Assembly (NCBI RefSeq): GCF_027213785.1
Contig: NZ_JAPWGO010000008.1
Coordinates: forward strand, 2,308-66,307
Direction: 5' to 3'
DNA length: 64,000 nucleotides
DNA from: Limimaricola sp. G21655-S1
Lineage (GTDB): Bacteria > Pseudomonadota > Alphaproteobacteria > Rhodobacterales > Rhodobacteraceae
The translations under genes were made by a program, and so were the position numbers. Below are positions 40,788 to 49,008 of this stretch, one piece after another. Under the pieces are notes generated by a model. That model ran no database searches and was not told the origin of the DNA. It saw nothing but the letters and a program-made list of their open reading frames with translations. How positions within the stretch are numbered: the stretch's first letter is position 1; every line of letters begins with the position of its first letter.

Positions 40788-42004
40788 GCGGCAAGGGACC
40801 CTTGGCGGGCATGAAGGTGGTGGAACTCGCGCATATCATGGCCGGGCCGGCCTGCGGGCTGATGCTGGCCGATATGGGCGCCGACGTGATCAAGGTCGAA
40901 AAGCCCACGGGCGATGACAGCCGCCGCTTCGTGCCGCCCGAGATCGCCGGCGAGAGCGCGGCCTATCTCATGATGAACCGCAACAAGCGCGGCATCGCGC
41001 TCGATCTCAAGCGGCCCGAGGCGGTGCAGGCGCTGCGCGATCTGCTGGCCGGGGCCGACGTGGTGATCGAGAACTACCGCCTCGGCACGATGGAGAAGCT
41101 GGGCCTCGGCTACGAGAGCCTGCGCGAGATCAATCCGCGCCTCGTCTATTGCGAGATTTCCGGCTTCGGCCGCACCGGTCCCTATGCCGCTCGCGGCGGC
41201 TTCGACCTGATCGCGCAGGGCATGTCGGGGCTGATGTCGATCACCGGCGAGGGGCCGGGCCGGCCGCCGGTCAAGCCCGGCGCGCCGATCACCGACATCA
41301 CCGCCGGCATCCTCGCCGCGATGGGCTGCTGCGCCGCCTATGCGCAGGCGCGCGCGACCGGGCAGGGGCAGAAGGTCGACACCTCGCTGTTCGAGGCGGG
41401 GATCACGCTCACCTACTGGCAGAGCGCCATCGCCTTCGCCACCGGCGAGACGCCGGGGCCGGTGGGCTCCGCGCATCCGCTGAACGCGCCCTACCAGGCC
41501 TTCGAGACCCGCGATGGCTGGATCAATGTCGGCGCCGCCAACCAGCAGAACTGGTTGCGCCTGCTGCAGGTGATCGAGGCGCCCGAGCTGGGCGAGGACC
41601 CGCGCTTTGCCACGAACCGCGACCGGATGCAGAATCTTCCGGCGCTGGTCGATCTGCTCACCGATCACCTCAGACAGCGCGACACCGCCGACTGGCTGGA
41701 ACGGATGGAGGCGCAGGGCCTGCCCGCCGGGCCGGTGCTGAGCATTCCCGAGATGCAGGCCGACCCGCAGGCGCTGGCGCGCGGGATGATCGTCGAGACC
41801 GAGCACCCGGTCGCGGGCCGGGTGAAGGGGATCGGCCACCCGGTGAAGTTCTCGGCCGCCGAGACCGAGACCGCGACGCCCGCGCCACTCCTGGGCCAGC
41901 ATGGCCGCGAGGTGCTCGGTGAACTGGGCTATGCGCCCGAGAGGATCAAGGCGCTGATCGCGGCGGGGGCGCTGATCTGCCCGGCGGATGCCGTCATGGC
42001 ATAG
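40784..42004 (+). CDS. Class III (CaiB/BaiF family) CoA-transferase
   Basis: This 406-residue CoA-transferase is homologous to the one at 6.5 kb. GMKVVELAHIMAGPACG and ADMGADVIKVEKP open it and the expected nucleophile is Asp171 in APITDITAG. The start at 40784 follows GGAGGGGCAG and overlaps the crotonase stop. It ends the TRAP operon. Together with the crotonase it implies that the imported acid is handled as a CoA ester. Substrate unknown. Confidence 0.92.
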   Translation: MSGKGPLAGMKVVELAHIMAGPACGLMLADMGADVIKVEKPTGDDSRRFVPPEIAGESAAYLMMNRNKRGIALDLKRPEAVQALRDLLAGADVVIENYRLGTMEKLGLGYESLREINPRLVYCEISGFGRTGPYAARGGFDLIAQGMSGLMSITGEGPGRPPVKPGAPITDITAGILAAMGCCAAYAQARATGQGQKVDTSLFEAGITLTYWQSAIAFATGETPGPVGSAHPLNAPYQAFETRDGWINVGAANQQNWLRLLQVIEAPELGEDPRFATNRDRMQNLPALVDLLTDHLRQRDTADWLERMEAQGLPAGPVLSIPEMQADPQALARGMIVETEHPVAGRVKGIGHPVKFSAAETETATPAPLLGQHGREVLGELGYAPERIKALIAAGALICPADAVMA

Positions 42005-42169
42005 GAACAGGGCTGGGTCGCGGGGCCTCTCAAGAGGATATGCGCGACCGGGCCCCGCATGAGCCTGCGGCCCAACCGCGCCTGCGTCCTCATGCAGCCT
42101 TTCCGAACGACTGCGCCCGATACGGTTTCGACCGATCGACGGGCTGCCCGAGGCATGCAGTCCTGGCGC

Positions 42170-42436
42170 TCAGGTGTCGGGCGCGGTTCCCCGGGCATCG
42201 CCACGCGAAGGGGCTTGTTTCTCGGCCGTCTCCCCGAAGGTCGCCTCGACCTCGCGGATGGCGGCCTCCATGCCGAGCCGCACCACCTCGGCGATGGGCA
42301 GCTCCTTGCCGTTTGCCTCGCAGATCCGCCGCGCCGCGACGAAGCGCTCGACGAGGGCCGCCTCGACACGGACGCTGACCTGCCGGGTTTCCGGCTCGTC
42401 CGGGATCGATGGGTGATCTTCCGTCTCGCCTGCCAC
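42170..42436 (-). CDS. Small conserved-looking protein, possible ribbon-helix-helix
   Basis: This short gene of 88 residues has GTG start 42436 directly after a strong GGAGGATCGA ribosome site. The core ETRQVSVRVEAALVERF followed by two predicted helices (IAEVVRLGMEAAIREVEATF) has the strand-helix-helix plan of Arc/MetJ-like DNA-binding proteins. The ends are polar and probably disordered. I do not recognise a named family. It could regulate a neighbour or belong to an antitoxin-like group without a visible toxin. Confidence 0.5.
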   Translation of the reverse strand: MAGETEDHPSIPDEPETRQVSVRVEAALVERFVAARRICEANGKELPIAEVVRLGMEAAIREVEATFGETAEKQAPSRGDARGTAPDT

Positions 42437-42653
42437 TCGATCCTCCGCGCATCTGGTCCCGCAAAGGTCATTAGATCGCGTTTCGCGCGTCGGAGCCAGA
42501 GGGCTCCGCAACCAGTGCGGGCGGTTCCGGGGCAATCGCCTCTCCAAGGGCCTCAAGGGCGGTAAACGGGACGGGGGTGTGCAGCCAGTCTTCTGCACTT
42601 TGTGGTGCGGGTGAGTGATACCAAGGCTTGGAGCCCTCCTCGGCTGTCCTGTC

Positions 42654-43121
42654 TCAGGAAGTTCCGGTTGGCCTACGCCATTCATACAACGCGTCAGGGG
42701 CCTTTTCTGCATTCGATGACCCGTCGGTTTCACTTATCTTTTGAAACTCGTTGCGTTCGTAGAAGCTAATGGCGCGTTTATTCTCCTGAAACACCCAAAG
42801 GCGTAGCAGGTCATGGCTTTCTTTTGCCTTATTTAAGAGAGATTCGCCAATTGACCTGCCGACATGCGTTGGCAAAAGGTAGAGATGATCCACCCAGCCC
42901 TTCTGGAAGGCGCAAAAGCCAATAATATGTTCATTTTCGATCGCAACCCAGACTTCGCACTCTAAGAAAACACTGTTTCTGTAAAATTTCTTGTCGTCAT
43001 CAAAAGAATGCAAGTCGGGCAGATATGGCAGGAAATGCGATCGAGATTTACGTGCAATCGCTGCGACGGCATCGGATTCCGCAGAAACCGCCTGCCTGAT
43101 CGATATCTTAGTAGTATTCAT
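42654..43121 (-). CDS. GNAT-family N-acetyltransferase, AT-rich and probably acquired
   Basis: This 155-residue acetyltransferase moves an acetyl group from acetyl-CoA to an unknown amine. The acetyl-CoA motif A reads VDHLYLLPTHVGRSIGESLL, and the C-terminal FYERNEF is the motif B ending typical of the fold. The DNA is visibly AT-richer than everything around it, with codons such as AAA, ATA and TTA, which suggests recent transfer. I choose ATG 43121 (TGGAACAG upstream); ATG 43208 would add 29 residues with no homology-like character. Confidence 0.8.
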   Translation of the reverse strand: MNTTKISIRQAVSAESDAVAAIARKSRSHFLPYLPDLHSFDDDKKFYRNSVFLECEVWVAIENEHIIGFCAFQKGWVDHLYLLPTHVGRSIGESLLNKAKESHDLLRLWVFQENKRAISFYERNEFQKISETDGSSNAEKAPDALYEWRRPTGTS

Positions 43122-43248
43122 TAATGTCTGTTCCACCCGGACATTGCAACGAACGGCACTGACCACATCAGGCGGTGTATCGTTTAAAGCGCTCGTGTCT
43201 TCGTTCATTGACAAAGTGTAAGGTCAGCTTCGTCAGCATGGCAGACAT

Positions 43249-43290
43249 CAATCGAAGGCTCCCGACGATTTTTTCGGGAGCCTCTGATTG
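43249..43290. terminator. Extended inverted repeat
   Basis: AGGCTCCCGA (43256-43265) pairs perfectly with 43274-43283 around an 8-base loop containing six T, and after a 2-base internal loop CAATC (43249-43253) pairs with GATTG (43286-43290). There is no clear T tail, so terminator or boundary hairpin are both possible. Confidence 0.5.
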
Positions 43291-43426
43291 CCATGACTTT
43301 GCAGTCCTAAGGGCCTTCGCGGGAGGCTGCACCACGAAGTGCAAAGGGCCGGGGTTCGCAGCGGGAGCGGCCCCAGCCTCCTGCGTGTCGAGGAGGCGGC
43401 TCGGAGGCGAACCACGAAGCGGTCGC

Positions 43427-43454
43427 GCCGCCGGGCGCCGTGGCGCCCGGCGGC
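43427..43454 (-). terminator. Hairpin 3' of cpdB
   Basis: A 13-bp perfect GC-rich inverted repeat (43427-43439 with 43442-43454) starts eight bases past the cpdB stop on the minus strand. It lacks a clear T tract but its position is right for a transcript end. Confidence 0.6.
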
Positions 43455-43461
43455 CTTGGCG

Positions 43462-45420
43462 TCAGAGCCGGATCACGAAGCGGGCGAAGCCGTCGGGGCC
43501 GTCGCCGGCGGGGGCGATCTGCACGCCCTTCACGTCGTTGAGGTATTCGGCCGCGCGGGGGCCGGTGTCGAACAGCACCGTGGTGCCGTCCATCGGCGTG
43601 AATTGCCAGTTGGCATCTGCCGAGGGGCTGATCGTGCCCTGCTCGACGATGTAGCGCACGATCACGTCGCGGTTGGTGTCGGGGGCCTCGAACACGATCG
43701 TCGAGCCGTCGGCCCCGGGGAAGGAGCCGCCGCCCGTCGCGCGGTAGTTGTTCGTCGCGATGATGAACTCCTGCTCGGGGTCGATCGGCTGGCCCTCGAA
43801 TTGCAGGTTCTTGATGCGGTTCGCCTCGGGCGCCACGACGTTGCCCTCGCGGTCGAACTTCGCCGGTTCCGACAGGTCGATCTCGTAGGTCACGCCGTCG
43901 ATCACGTCGAAATTGTAGGAGGGGAACTCGTCATTGAGCAGAACCTGATCCTCGCGGCCCGGCTCGATCCGGTTGAACATCCCCGCCGAACGCTCGAGCC
44001 AGTCCTTGACCTCGGCCCCGGTCACCCGCACCGCGCGCACCGTGTTGGGATAGAGGTAGAGATCGGCCACGTTCTTGATCGCCACGTCGCCGGTGGGCAC
44101 GTCGGTATAGTAGTCCGGGCCGCCGCGCCCGCCCGCCTTGAAGGGCGCCGCCGCAGAGAGGATCGGCAGCCCCTCGTGCTCGGTGCCCGCGAGCATCTGC
44201 TCGATATACCAGGTCTGGGCGTTGGAGACGATCTGCACGCTCGGATCATCGGCCACCAGCGCGAAGTAGCTGTGCAGCGGCGCGTCGGTCTTGCCCACGG
44301 CGCGGCGCACGTAGTCGAGCGTTTCCTGATGCTCCTGCGCCACCGACTCGAGCACCGGCTCGAAGCTCTCGACCAGCGGCGTGATCGAGCGGTCCTCGCC
44401 GCGCTCGTAGATCGGCCGCGCCTCGACCTCCGATCCCGCGACGCGCCAGCCTTCGCCGTCGCGCTCCAGCATCAGGTCGACGAGACCCATATGGGAGCCC
44501 CAGAAACCCGCCATCACGCCCGGCTTGCCGTTGATCGTGCCGGCGGCGACGTCGACGCCCTCGTGATCCTCGTAGTCGGGGCCGGGGAAGACGAGGTGGC
44601 TGTGGCCGGTGAGGACCACGTCGATGCCTTCGACGCCGGCCAGCGGGATCGCGGCGTTCTCCATGCCCTCGCTATGCTCGACCGGGCCGATGCCGCTATG
44701 GCTCAGCGCCACGACGATATGCGCGCCTTCCTCCTTCATCTTCGGGACATAGGCCTCGGCGGCGCGCACGATGTCGCGCGGCTCGACCTTGCCCTCGAGA
44801 TGCTTGCGGTCCCAGTTCATGATCTGCGGCGGCACGAAGCCGATCACGCCGATCTTGATGGCGTGGGTCTCGCCGGCGCCGTCGGTGATCTCGCGGTCGA
44901 GGATCACGTAGGGCGGCACGAGGGTTTCGTCGCCGGTGATCTCCTCGCCCATGCTGGTCACCACGTTGGCCGAGACGATCGGGAAGGCGGCGCCCGAGAC
45001 CGAGTTCATCAGGAACTCCAGCCCGTAGTTGAACTCGTGGTTGCCCAGCGTCGAGGCGTCGAAGCCCAGCGTGTTCATCGCCTCGATCACCGGGTGCATG
45101 GCGCCCTCGGGCATGCCGCGCTCATAGGCGATGTAATCGCCCATCGGGTTGCCCTGCAGGAAATCGCCATTGTCGAACAGCACCGAGTTGGTGGCCTCGG
45201 ACCGGATGTCCTCGATCAGGCTGGCGGTGCGGGCGAGGCCGACGGTGTCGATCTCCTTGTCGGCGTAATAATCATAGGGATAGACGTGGACGTGCAGGTC
45301 CGTCGTCTCCATGATGCGCAGATGCGCCTGATTGGCCTGCGCGCGGACCGAGAAGGGGTGCAGCGCCAGCATGGCCGAGCTTCCGGCGAGAAAGCCGCGG
45401 CGGTTCAGGATCAGTGCCAT
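43462..45420 (-). CDS. cpdB: 2',3'-cyclic-nucleotide 2'-phosphodiesterase / 3'-nucleotidase
   Basis: This exported two-domain nucleotidase has 652 residues. The signal peptide has a twin-arginine start (NRRGFLAGSSAML) and cleaves near VRAQA, so Tat export of the folded metal enzyme is likely. The calcineurin-like metallophosphatase domain shows TTDLHVHVYPYDYY, FDNGDFLQGNP, TLGNHEFNYG and LTGHSHLVFPG. The C-terminal 5_nucleotid_C domain holds the substrate aromatic clamp (NNYRATGGGSFPG). It dephosphorylates cyclic and 3' nucleotides in the periplasm for phosphate and nucleoside uptake. Single gene. Confidence 0.92.
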   Translation of the reverse strand: MALILNRRGFLAGSSAMLALHPFSVRAQANQAHLRIMETTDLHVHVYPYDYYADKEIDTVGLARTASLIEDIRSEATNSVLFDNGDFLQGNPMGDYIAYERGMPEGAMHPVIEAMNTLGFDASTLGNHEFNYGLEFLMNSVSGAAFPIVSANVVTSMGEEITGDETLVPPYVILDREITDGAGETHAIKIGVIGFVPPQIMNWDRKHLEGKVEPRDIVRAAEAYVPKMKEEGAHIVVALSHSGIGPVEHSEGMENAAIPLAGVEGIDVVLTGHSHLVFPGPDYEDHEGVDVAAGTINGKPGVMAGFWGSHMGLVDLMLERDGEGWRVAGSEVEARPIYERGEDRSITPLVESFEPVLESVAQEHQETLDYVRRAVGKTDAPLHSYFALVADDPSVQIVSNAQTWYIEQMLAGTEHEGLPILSAAAPFKAGGRGGPDYYTDVPTGDVAIKNVADLYLYPNTVRAVRVTGAEVKDWLERSAGMFNRIEPGREDQVLLNDEFPSYNFDVIDGVTYEIDLSEPAKFDREGNVVAPEANRIKNLQFEGQPIDPEQEFIIATNNYRATGGGSFPGADGSTIVFEAPDTNRDVIVRYIVEQGTISPSADANWQFTPMDGTTVLFDTGPRAAEYLNDVKGVQIAPAGDGPDGFARFVIRL

Positions 45421-45691
45421 TGATCGTCTCCCTGGTGTCGGGGGTCGTTTCGCCCCCGTAATTGGTGGCCGCAGGGTAGCGGCTTCGCGTCACAGGGGAA
45501 TGACCATTCGCAGGCTGCCGTGGCGGAAGCCTGCGCTCCGGCCCGCTTGGCAGCGCCGGTCAAGGCCGGGGGCGGGCACGCGCAATTGCGGCATCCTGCG
45601 TGCGCGGGCAGGGCGTCCGTATCCAGCAGGGTGGCGGCAATGAAGGATTATCGACCGGAACATCGCGCATCGGGCGCGCGGCCGGGCCGGT

Positions 45692-46690
45692 TCAGCGGTC
45701 GGCGGGAAAGGCGAGCCGGGCCACCAGCCCCTCGCGCTGCCAGTCGAGCTCGAGCGTGCCGCCGACACCGGCCACCAGCGAGCGGATGATGCCGGAGCCG
45801 CTGCGCCGCTCGGGCGCCACCACCTCGGGGCCGCCGCGCTCCGTCCAGCACAGCCTCAGCCCGTCATCCGCCGAGACCTCGAGCGCGACCCGGCCCTCAT
45901 GGGCGCCCAGCGCGCCATGCTTCACCGAATTGGTCGCCAGCTCGTGGACCGTGAGGGTCAGCGCCGAGACGAGATCGGCGGGGACCTGCGGATCGTCGCC
46001 CCCGAAGGCGAATTGGGCGTCGCCGCGCGGCGCGTAGGCGTCGAGGATCGGCCGCAGCAGTTCGCGCAGCCGCGCCGCGCTCTCGGAGCTGTCGCCGATG
46101 GTGCGGAAATGCGCCTCGCTCAGGGTCTTGAGCCGCCCGTCGACGATCCGGGCCAGCGTCTGGACGTCCGCGGCCTCGCGCGCCGACATGCGGATCATCA
46201 CCGACATGACGTTGACGATGTTGCGCAGCCGGTGGCCCAGCTCGCGATCGGCCAGCTCGCGGGCCTGTCGCTCGCCTTCGCGGCGCGACGAGGTGTCGAG
46301 CTGCGAGCCGAAGAACAGCACCGGCGTGCCGTCCTCGCCCATGATCGGTCCGATCTGCAGCGCGTTGACGAAGCTGGTGCCATCCTTGCGGTAGTTCAGG
46401 ATCTCGACCGTGTCGACCTCGCCGCTGGCGATGATCCGGCGGATCCGGTCGATGCTGGCCTCGGTGGTGTCGCGACCCTGCAGGAAGCGGCAGTTGCGGC
46501 CGACGACCTCCTCGATCGGGTAACCGGTCAGCGCGCAGAACGCCGCGTTGGCGAAGACGATCGGGTTGTCGGGCAGGGTCGGATCGGTGATGCACAAGGG
46601 CAGCCGGGCATGCCGGATGGTCTCGAGGAGCCGTTCCTCGTTCAGCCGGTCGGTTTCCGGCCGCGTGGTCGTGTCCGCTTCGATATTCAC
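45692..46690 (-). CDS. LOV-domain blue-light sensor histidine kinase (HWE/HisKA_2 type)
   Basis: This 332-residue soluble sensor kinase has a LOV domain at residues 25-135 with the flavin-adduct Cys67 in GRNCRFLQG, ANAAFCALTGY before it and NYRKDGTSFVN after. The phosphoacceptor is probably His153 in LGHRLRNIVNVM, and the ATPase has an N box HELATNSVKHGALG. Blue light should form a flavin-cysteinyl bond and change kinase activity. The start is GTG 46690, since coding character begins there. No response regulator is adjacent. Such kinases often feed the alphaproteobacterial general stress response; that link is inference here. Confidence 0.88.
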   Translation of the reverse strand: MNIEADTTTRPETDRLNEERLLETIRHARLPLCITDPTLPDNPIVFANAAFCALTGYPIEEVVGRNCRFLQGRDTTEASIDRIRRIIASGEVDTVEILNYRKDGTSFVNALQIGPIMGEDGTPVLFFGSQLDTSSRREGERQARELADRELGHRLRNIVNVMSVMIRMSAREAADVQTLARIVDGRLKTLSEAHFRTIGDSSESAARLRELLRPILDAYAPRGDAQFAFGGDDPQVPADLVSALTLTVHELATNSVKHGALGAHEGRVALEVSADDGLRLCWTERGGPEVVAPERRSGSGIIRSLVAGVGGTLELDWQREGLVARLAFPADR

Positions 46691-46869
46691 CGCCCGTCCA
46701 TCTCCCGGTCGTTGCGCCCCTTGCCCGAGCGAGGCCGGACGGGCCCGGCACTCGAGTACAGTCGGATCATATAGGCCGCCGCCGGGGGTGTCAGTAGGGG
46801 GGAAAAGCGTACCGACCGGCGACACGGCGTCGCGTCCGCGAGGCCCGCGCACCCTGTCCCCCGAAATGA

Positions 46870-46899
46870 ACATGGCCGCGTCTTTCGACGCGGCCATGT
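46870..46899 (-). terminator. Hairpin ending the rpsF-rpsR-rplI operon
   Basis: A 13-bp perfect stem (46870-46882 with 46887-46899) closes a 4-base loop, 23 bp beyond the rplI stop on the minus strand. The position and strength fit the operon terminator, although the T tract is short. Confidence 0.75.
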
Positions 46900-46922
46900 C
46901 CTCATGCCGGTTCAGGCGGGCT

Positions 46923-47507
46923 TCAGCCCTCCTGGCCCTCGTCGTCATTGGCGGCACCGCCGATGTCGTCGAACAGGCCTTGGATCTCGAACTCGGCGGC
47001 GGCTTCCTCTTCCGCGGCCAGATCCTGGATCGACTTGCCCGACGCCTGCAGCTCGGCCTCTTCGGGCGAGCGGGCGACGTTGATCTCGATCGTGGCGTCG
47101 ACCTCGGGGTGCAGGACCACGGTCACCTCGTAGAGGCCGAGTTCCTTGATCGCGCCGCGCAGCACGACCTGCTTGCGGTCGATCGAGAAGCCGTCGGCGG
47201 TCGCGGCTTCGGCGACGTCGCGGGTGGTGACCGAGCCGTAGAGCGAGCCGCCGTCGGAGGCGGAGCGGATCACGACGAACTGCTGCCCGTCGAGCTTCGC
47301 GGCCATCGCTTCGGCCTCTTTCTTCGACTCGAGGTTCTGCGCCTCGAGCTGGGCTTTCTGGTCCTCGAAACGGGCCTTGTTGGCCTCGTTCGCGCGGAGC
47401 GCCTTGCCCTGGGGCAGAAGGAAGTTACGGGCGTAGCCGTCCTTCACCTTCACGATTTCGCCCATCTGGCCAAGCTTGGCCACACGTTCCAGAAGGATCA
47501 CGTCCAT
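46923..47507 (-). CDS. rplI: 50S ribosomal protein bL9
   Basis: This large-subunit protein of 194 residues has the usual N-terminal domain ([19 protein letters not shown], then [15 protein letters not shown]), a long connecting helix (about 40-75) and the C-terminal 23S rRNA-binding domain. An extra acidic Glu/Ala tail beyond about residue 150 is longer than in E. coli bL9, as I expect in many alphaproteobacteria. Last gene of the operon, 12 bp after rpsR. Confidence 0.97.
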   Translation of the reverse strand: MDVILLERVAKLGQMGEIVKVKDGYARNFLLPQGKALRANEANKARFEDQKAQLEAQNLESKKEAEAMAAKLDGQQFVVIRSASDGGSLYGSVTTRDVAEAATADGFSIDRKQVVLRGAIKELGLYEVTVVLHPEVDATIEINVARSPEEAELQASGKSIQDLAAEEEAAAEFEIQGLFDDIGGAANDDEGQEG

Positions 47508-47519
47508 GTGTCGGTCTCC

Positions 47520-47747
47520 TTATTTCACGGCGTAGGGCAGCAGCGCCAGGAACCGCGCGCGCTTGATCGCCTGGGCGAGCTTGCGCTGGTTCTTGGAGCC
47601 GACGGCGGTGATGCGCGAGGGCACGATCTTGCCGCGCTCGGAGATGTAGCGCTGCAGCAGACGCGTGTCCTTGTAGTCGATCTTCGGCGCGTTCTCGCCC
47701 TCGAAGGGGTCGGTCTTGCGGCGACGGAAAAACGGTTTGGTGGCCAT
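47520..47747 (-). CDS. rpsR: 30S ribosomal protein bS18
   Basis: This 75-residue small-subunit protein pairs with bS6 on the platform. [19 protein letters not shown] and [17 protein letters not shown] are typical. It lies between rpsF and rplI with short gaps (24 and 12 bp), the standard order. Confidence 0.98.
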   Translation of the reverse strand: MATKPFFRRRKTDPFEGENAPKIDYKDTRLLQRYISERGKIVPSRITAVGSKNQRKLAQAIKRARFLALLPYAVK

Positions 47748-47771
47748 TCTCTTATCCTTTCCTGGAGGCGA

Positions 47772-48125
47772 TCAGCGGCGCTCGCGGCGCTCGCCGCGCT
47801 CTTCGCGCTTCTGCATCTGGACCGAGGGGCCCTCTTCGTGGGCGTCGACCTTGATGGTCAGGACGCGCATCACGTCGTCATGCAGGCGCATCAAGCGCTC
47901 CATTTCCTGCACGGCGGGCGACGGCGCGTCCGAGCGCAGGAAGGCGTAGTGGCCCTTGCGGTTCTTGTTGATCTTGTAGGCCATGGTCTTCACGCCCCAG
48001 TACTCGTTTTCGAGCACCTTGCCGCCATTGTCGGCGAGGACGGTCGAGAAGTGCTCGACGAGGCTTTCGGCCTGCGCGTTGGACAGGTCCTGACGCGCGA
48101 TGAAGACATGCTCGTAAAGCGGCAT
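47772..48125 (-). CDS. rpsF: 30S ribosomal protein bS6
   Basis: This 117-residue small-subunit protein has the ferredoxin-like bS6 fold (MPLYEHVFIARQDLS; YWGVKTMAYKINKNRKGHY). The C-terminal tail is Glu/Arg-rich (REERGERRERR). It is the first gene of the operon and is preceded by a leader with a perfect stem-loop at 48161-48191. Confidence 0.97.
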   Translation of the reverse strand: MPLYEHVFIARQDLSNAQAESLVEHFSTVLADNGGKVLENEYWGVKTMAYKINKNRKGHYAFLRSDAPSPAVQEMERLMRLHDDVMRVLTIKVDAHEEGPSVQMQKREERGERRERR

Positions 48126-48160
48126 GTGAACTCCAGTTCGATTTCCGGGCGCATTTCATA

Positions 48161-48191
48161 GAACGGGGCCTTGGCCTTCCGCTCCCCGTTC
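48161..48191 (-). promoter_or_regulatory. Leader stem-loop upstream of rpsF
   Basis: GAACGGGG pairs perfectly with CCCCGTTC across a 15-base loop region, 35 bp upstream of the rpsF start on the minus strand. Leaders of rpsF operons in other bacteria bind the bS6:bS18 complex for feedback control; this is a candidate for such an element, not a proven match. Confidence 0.45.
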
Positions 48192-48381
48192 ACGAGAGTC
48201 TGCGCGGTTCATGCGAATGCGCGGAAGGATGCGGCCTTATACAGATCATGCGGCGCGGCGCAAGCGGCGTGGGCGAAACCGCGTGGAAAGGCCGATCCGC
48301 GCCCGCAGCCGGCCATAATCCCGCCCTTATCCCTATGGAAGCTCGACCTGTCCGATTGCACAGGTTCCAAGGTCGCGCCTC

Positions 48382-48936
48382 ATGAACGCATCCGCCCAAG
48401 CCCGCTCCGAACATGCCCCCCTCGTGCTCGGCTGCGGCCCCCGCTGCCGCCGGCTGGCCGGCCTCGGCCTCCTCGCGATCTGGGCCTTCGGCCTCGGCGT
48501 CACCGCGGCGGCGGGGGCGGTCTGGCTGTCGCCGCTGGGCCAGCCGTTCGACGCCGCGCTCTGGGCCAAGCTGGCGCTGGCGGTGGCGCTGGGCGGCGGG
48601 CTGCTCTGCTATGCCGGGCTCAGCAGCCGCAGCGAGATGCATTTCGACACCGAGCGACGGCTGGTGCGCGAGGTGCTGCGCCGTCCCGGCGGTCGGATCG
48701 AGCAGGTCGCGAGCTGGGGCTTCGACGAATTCCGCGCCACCGAGATCCGCGACCGCCACGACGCGCGGCGCATGGCGCTGCGGGCCGAGCTGCGGCTGTC
48801 GGGCGAGAACCTCTCGGTGCGGGTGGCGCAGGGCGACCTGCACGCGATTTCCGAGCTGGCGCGCCGCATCGAGGCCGATCTCGGCCTGCCGCAGCGGCCG
48901 GGCGTGCCGCTGTTCCGCCGCGCTGCCATGGGCTGA
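48382..48936 (+). CDS. Hypothetical membrane protein with two transmembrane helices
   Basis: This 184-residue protein has two N-terminal hydrophobic helices (about residues 24-50 and 60-81) and a cytoplasmic C-terminal part that alternates short beta strands (SEMHFDTERRLVREVLR; RMALRAELRLSG). This resembles a bacterial PH-like or DUF domain following two helices, but I do not recognise the family. It lies between the divergent rpsF operon and fabD, 72 bp before fabD, on the same strand. Confidence 0.7.
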   Translation: MNASAQARSEHAPLVLGCGPRCRRLAGLGLLAIWAFGLGVTAAAGAVWLSPLGQPFDAALWAKLALAVALGGGLLCYAGLSSRSEMHFDTERRLVREVLRRPGGRIEQVASWGFDEFRATEIRDRHDARRMALRAELRLSGENLSVRVAQGDLHAISELARRIEADLGLPQRPGVPLFRRAAMG

Positions 48937-49008
48937 GGCTTTCTTGTCGCGGCGGGCCCGAGCCGTTATGCGGTGGCGCAACGCACCGCATCACAAGGGA
49001 GCAGGGCC

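Larger units (their letters stand above)
43122..43461. other. 340-bp intergenic region holding two hairpins
   Basis: The region between the GNAT start and the cpdB stop contains the inverted repeat 43249-43290 and the cpdB terminator-like hairpin 43427-43454. The left part is AT-rich like the GNAT gene, the right part GC-rich like the rest of the window, so a transfer boundary may lie near 43300. Confidence 0.5.
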
